From positions 124,001-188,000 of the forward strand of contig CAZPOR010000002.1 in the NCBI GenBank assembly GCA_964588325.1: a stretch of DNA of 64,000 nt, in the 5' to 3' direction. Position 1 is the first letter of the stretch; each line of letters starts with the position of its first letter. Below are positions 60,601-64,000 of the stretch, piece by piece. Origin of the DNA: Thiovibrio sp964588325 (GTDB taxonomy: Bacteria; Desulfobacterota; Desulfobulbia; Desulfobulbales; Desulfurivibrionaceae). The notes beneath the pieces were generated by a model, which was not told the origin of the DNA, did not search any database, and was given only the letters and a program-made list of their open reading frames with translations. The position numbers and the translations under genes were made by a program.

Positions 60601-62196
60601 ATGGGGAAAAACAACAACCTTGTTGCGGTATCGTTACGGAAATTGGCCGAGGAGGTAGAGGTCGTGAACCTGGACATGCTGCCGGACACAGCGATACGCA
60701 GCATCACCGCCGATTCCCGCCAGGCCGGCCCAGGTTCGTTGTTTGTCGCCATCCCGGGCCTGACTGTGGATGGGCATGACTATCTTGAGGCTGCGGTAAA
60801 AAAAGGGTGCGCCGCGGTGCTGGTGGGCAAGGACCGCTGCCGGGGCTGGAAGCATGGCAAGGTGGTCTGTCTGGAAACGGCTGATACGCCAAAGGCGCTG
60901 GGGCAGGCGGCGGCAAGCTTTTATGGCCATCCTGCCCGCCGGATGTGCATGATCGGGATAACCGGAACCAACGGGAAGACTACGACAACCTATCTCCTGG
61001 AATCGATAATCCGAAAAAACGGCGGTCAGCCCGGGGTGATCGGCACCGTGAATTACCGGTATGGCGCAGTGGAAATTGCCGCCCCGTTCACCACCCCGGA
61101 TCCGGTAAGTCTGCACCGGATTTTAGCCGAGATGGCGGCAAACGGCGTCACCCATGTGATCATGGAGACCTCCTCCCATGCCCTGGAGCAAAAAAGGGTG
61201 GGGGGCATCAGCTTCGATGTGGCCCTGTTCACAAACCTGAGCCGCGATCACCTCGATTTCCATGGGGATATGCTCAGGTATTTCGCGAGCAAAAAGAGGC
61301 TCTTTACCGAGTATCTGAAACAAGACGGCACGGCGGTGGTTCTCTGTGACAGCCATGACGACTCCGGCATCGACTGGGGGAGGCGGCTGCTGGTTGAACT
61401 GCGGGCAGACAAATCCTTGGGGTACGGGGGAAAGAAGGGGAGAACCCTGATTGACTGCGGCCTGAGCGAAGCCGAGGTGGCCGTGCGGGAGGCTCGGGAG
61501 AGCCTTGCCGGAACGGTGGCCAGCCTGACGACTCCGGCGGGAGAGTTGGAGCTCCGTTCTGAACTGGTTGGAAATTTCAACCTGAAAAATATCCTCGGTG
61601 CGGTGGGGGTGGCAATGGCTCTGCGCATTTCCGGGGAAAAGATTGTGGATGGCCTGGGTCAGGCCCAGGCCGCGCCCGGGCGGCTGGAGCGGGTCCCTGC
61701 CCCGGCAGGGGTCAGCGTGTTTGTTGATTTTGCCCACTCCCCGGACGCGCTGGCCAATGTCTTGCAGACCATGCGTCGCCTGACCACCGGCCGCTTGATT
61801 GCGATCTTCGGCTGCGGCGGGGACCGCGACCGCGGGAAGCGCCCGCTGATGGGCAAGGTTGCCGGGGCGTTGGCCGATGTGGTCGTGCTTACCTCGGATA
61901 ACCCCAGGAGTGAACGGGCGGCCGATATCCTGCGGGACATCGAGGCGGGGATATTGGAAACCACCCTGCCGCGGATGCGGATTGAGACCATCCTTCGGGG
62001 AGAAGCACTGCGGGGCTATGATATTGTCCCCTCCCGCCGGGAGGCGATCAGGGAAACCATCCGTCATGCCCTGCCCGGCGATGTGGTGTTGCTGTGCGGG
62101 AAAGGGCACGAAACGTATCAGATAACCCCGGAAGGGAGATTTTTTTTCGATGACAGGCTTGAAGCTGCGGCCCAGGCTGCGGTGATCAACTGGTAA
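60601..62196 (+). CDS. murE: UDP-MurNAc-tripeptide synthetase
   Basis: A 531-residue Mur ligase from ATG 60601. P-loop GITGTNGKTTTTYL, TTPDPVSLHRIL and SSHALEQKRV are family motifs. The specificity loop TSDNPRSE is the DNPR motif of meso-diaminopimelate-adding enzymes, so peptidoglycan is DAP type. It lies 17 bases after the FtsI-like gene. Confidence 0.96.
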   Translation: MGKNNNLVAVSLRKLAEEVEVVNLDMLPDTAIRSITADSRQAGPGSLFVAIPGLTVDGHDYLEAAVKKGCAAVLVGKDRCRGWKHGKVVCLETADTPKALGQAAASFYGHPARRMCMIGITGTNGKTTTTYLLESIIRKNGGQPGVIGTVNYRYGAVEIAAPFTTPDPVSLHRILAEMAANGVTHVIMETSSHALEQKRVGGISFDVALFTNLSRDHLDFHGDMLRYFASKKRLFTEYLKQDGTAVVLCDSHDDSGIDWGRRLLVELRADKSLGYGGKKGRTLIDCGLSEAEVAVREARESLAGTVASLTTPAGELELRSELVGNFNLKNILGAVGVAMALRISGEKIVDGLGQAQAAPGRLERVPAPAGVSVFVDFAHSPDALANVLQTMRRLTTGRLIAIFGCGGDRDRGKRPLMGKVAGALADVVVLTSDNPRSERAADILRDIEAGILETTLPRMRIETILRGEALRGYDIVPSRREAIRETIRHALPGDVVLLCGKGHETYQITPEGRFFFDDRLEAAAQAAVINW

Positions 62197-62239
62197 TGGT
62201 CGGAAGAAGCAGGCAGGATCTCAGAGAGGGGGAAACGTA

Positions 62240-63730
62240 ATGGATCTGGCAATGGTGCGAAAAACAGGTGCTTGCGGCATGCAAAACGGAAGGACGGCAA
62301 AAAAATCTGACGCTGGCGCCATGCAAAATCCGGTCTGGACGTTGTCCCAGGTTCTGTTGGCCACTGGGGGCAGGTTTCTTTCCGGCCGGACCGAGGCGGG
62401 GTTTCGCCGGGTCTGCACGGACAGCAGGGCCATCGAGCCGGGGGATCTGTTCGTGGCCTTGCGCGGAGAGAACTTTGACGGCCATGCCTACCTGGCGCAA
62501 GCCGTGCAGAAAGGGGCGGCCGGGCTGGTGGTTGATGCGGTGCCAGAGAAGATGGTGCCTGTTCCCGTGGTGCTGGTAACGGACACCCTCCGCGCCCTTG
62601 GCGATCTGGCCGCCTACCGGAGATCGCTGATGCCGGATCTGCAGGTGGTGGCGATAACCGGGAGCTGCGGCAAGACCACGGTCAAGGAGATGATCGCGGC
62701 GATTATAAGCAGGGAATACAGCGTGTTGAAGACGCAAGGCAATTTTAACAACCTGATCGGTCTGCCGCTTTCCCTGTTGCCTGTCGAATTTCACCACGAC
62801 TTCGCGGTGATGGAGATGGGCATGAATCAGCCCGGCGAGATCGCCCGGCTCACCGAAATCGCGGATCCGGACATCGCCTGCATCACCAATGTGCAGGACG
62901 CTCATCTTGCGGGCTTGAGCGACATCTCCGGAGTAGCCAGGGCCAAGGGAGAGCTCTTTAACGGGATCAAGGCCTGGGGCAAGCTGGTGGTCAATATCGA
63001 TGACAAAAGGGTGCGGGGCATCGCCCGGCGGTGCAGCCAGAAAAAAATCACCTTCGGCCGCAATCCCAAGGCGGAGGTCCGGGGCCTTCGGCTGCGCAGC
63101 CAGGGTGAACGCGGGATGGCGTTTACCCTGCAGATCGGCGCCAACGAGGCCAGAGTGAAAATTCGCGGCCTTGGGGCGCATAATGTGCAGAACGGGCTGG
63201 CTGCGGCTGCCATGGCCCATGCGGCCGGGGTGAAGTTTACCGATATCGTGGCCGGACTGGAAAGCTTCGCTCCCTTTGAAAAACGGCTTCAGGTGCAGAA
63301 GCTCATCGGCGGCCTCAGGCTGGTGAACGACGCGTACAATGCCAACCCCTCTTCAATGCTTGCCGCGCTTGAAACCCTGCGCCAGATGGACCGCACCCAC
63401 AAAAAGGTGGCCGTCCTCGGCGACATGCTGGAGCTTGGGACACAGAGTATCGCCGCCCATCAGGATATCGGCAGGGCTGTGGCGCGGTTCGGCTTCGATG
63501 GGTTGCTGGCAGTGGGGGAATTTGCCGAAACCCTGGTCGGAGCGGCCTGGAAGGCTGGAATGAGCAAGAAAAAGGCGATGTTTTTCAGTACAAAGGAGCA
63601 GGTCGGCGTTTGGCTGCGCGAAAGCATCGGCGCGGGCCTTTTGCGGCAGGGAGACTGGGTGCTGGTGAAGGGGTCACGCGGGATGCGGATGGAAACAATC
63701 ACTCACGATCTGCTTGAGAAGCAGAGCTAA
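62240..63730 (+). CDS. murF: UDP-MurNAc-pentapeptide synthetase
   Basis: A 496-residue ligase that adds D-Ala-D-Ala. P-loop is AITGSCGKTTVKEM, EMGMNQPGEIARL follows, and NDAYNANPSSMLAALE is the C-terminal motif. The ATG at 62240 has GAGGGGGAAAC upstream. Next in dcw order after murE. Confidence 0.95.
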   Translation: MDLAMVRKTGACGMQNGRTAKKSDAGAMQNPVWTLSQVLLATGGRFLSGRTEAGFRRVCTDSRAIEPGDLFVALRGENFDGHAYLAQAVQKGAAGLVVDAVPEKMVPVPVVLVTDTLRALGDLAAYRRSLMPDLQVVAITGSCGKTTVKEMIAAIISREYSVLKTQGNFNNLIGLPLSLLPVEFHHDFAVMEMGMNQPGEIARLTEIADPDIACITNVQDAHLAGLSDISGVARAKGELFNGIKAWGKLVVNIDDKRVRGIARRCSQKKITFGRNPKAEVRGLRLRSQGERGMAFTLQIGANEARVKIRGLGAHNVQNGLAAAAMAHAAGVKFTDIVAGLESFAPFEKRLQVQKLIGGLRLVNDAYNANPSSMLAALETLRQMDRTHKKVAVLGDMLELGTQSIAAHQDIGRAVARFGFDGLLAVGEFAETLVGAAWKAGMSKKKAMFFSTKEQVGVWLRESIGAGLLRQGDWVLVKGSRGMRMETITHDLLEKQS

Positions 63731-63740
63731 GGAACGCACC

Positions 63741-64000
63741 ATGCTCTATCATCTTCTCTATCCGCTCCACGCCTACTTCAGCGCGCTGAATGTTTTTCGC
63801 TATATCACCTTCCGCGCCATCGGCGCCACGCTGACCGCCTTTCTGATCCTGCTGCTGTGCGGCAACCGGTTCATCAAGATGATGCAGGAAAACCAGATCG
63901 GCCAGGTGGTGCGGGACGACGGTCCGGCCAGCCATTTCAGCAAGCGGGGGGTTCCCACCATGGGGGGGGTGCTCATCCTCTTTGCCGTGACCGTGACCAC
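63741..64000 (+). CDS. mraY: Phospho-MurNAc-pentapeptide transferase, N-terminal fragment
   Basis: The gene starts at ATG 63741, ten bases after murF, and runs off the right edge after 86 codons. MLYHLLYPLHAYFSALNVFRY opens typical MraY proteins, followed by a membrane helix, RFIKMMQENQIGQ and KRGVPTMGG. It makes lipid I at the inner membrane. Confidence 0.95.
   Translation, partial: MLYHLLYPLHAYFSALNVFRYITFRAIGATLTAFLILLLCGNRFIKMMQENQIGQVVRDDGPASHFSKRGVPTMGGVLILFAVTVT

Noticed and set aside
1..64000. tRNA or rRNA genes, including selC
   Set aside because: No tRNA cloverleaf or rRNA segment was recognised by eye; a short tRNA could have been missed and would need a tRNAscan-type search.

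Overview
The window reads like a chromosome segment of an anaerobic, sulfur-metabolising Desulfobacterota (deltaproteobacterium), most likely Desulfobulbales-like. The basis is the nif gene order (nifH, two PII-like nifI genes, nifD, nifK), a clostridial-type insertion in NifD, NifA/sigma-54 control, and selA close to several genes with in-frame UGA codons that look like selenocysteine codons. The lineage is inferred from gene content only; no rRNA or tRNA gene was recognised.

Layout. 1-2538 (minus): cobalamin genes (cbiB/cobD fragment, cobQ) behind rsmG. 2693-4617 (plus): a promoter, a porin and a small haem lipoprotein. 4685-13656 (minus): a membrane GH17-like protein, a cation efflux protein, an MscS channel, a broken CAP-domain gene, and an RND efflux pump with a near-perfect 30-bp palindrome upstream. 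14161-42290: a nitrogen-fixation region with glnB-amtB, a glutamine-amidotransferase-like gene, divergent nifA, nifH-I1-I2-D-K, a NifB paralogue that has lost its radical-SAM cysteines, a [2Fe-2S] ferredoxin and small nif-associated genes, then nifE-nifN-nifB, an outer-membrane protein, modE-modA-modB-modC and nifV. It is interrupted at 27563-32081 by a block of accessory genes: a DUF4143 ATPase, a RelBE-like pair, a MntA/HepT pair and an AIPR-family protein. Sigma-54 promoters precede nifH and nifE, each with a NifA-type TGT-N10-ACA site; variant sigma-54 sites precede glnB and the outer-membrane protein.

43694-49859 (all minus) is a thiol/sulfur redox region. A ribbon-helix-helix-like protein and an ArsR repressor lead a string of genes: two small genes each interrupted by an in-frame UGA followed by a hairpin with GGU in its apical loop, a sulfide:quinone oxidoreductase-like flavoprotein with all three catalytic cysteines, a NapH-like membrane ferredoxin, and a thioredoxin-like gene with a UGA-x-x-Cys motif. 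DsbB/DsbA-like and TlpA-like genes follow. selA lies divergently next door at 50043. I propose a selenoprotein-based sulfide/persulfide electron-transfer module; this is the strongest candidate for an undescribed system here.

50043-64000 (mostly plus): selA, a degenerate-GGDEF/TPR protein, a LOG-family protein, typA (minus), and the start of the division and cell wall cluster (mraZ, rsmH, ftsL-like, an ftsI-like gene, murE, murF, mraY fragment). The FtsI-like protein keeps the family scaffold but lacks the SxxK, SxN and KTG catalytic motifs, so it is probably not a transpeptidase.

Several dispersed repeats occur: two REP-like inverted families, a roughly 103-117 bp MITE-like element in two opposed copies (before nifD and after selA), and hairpins flanking nifK.
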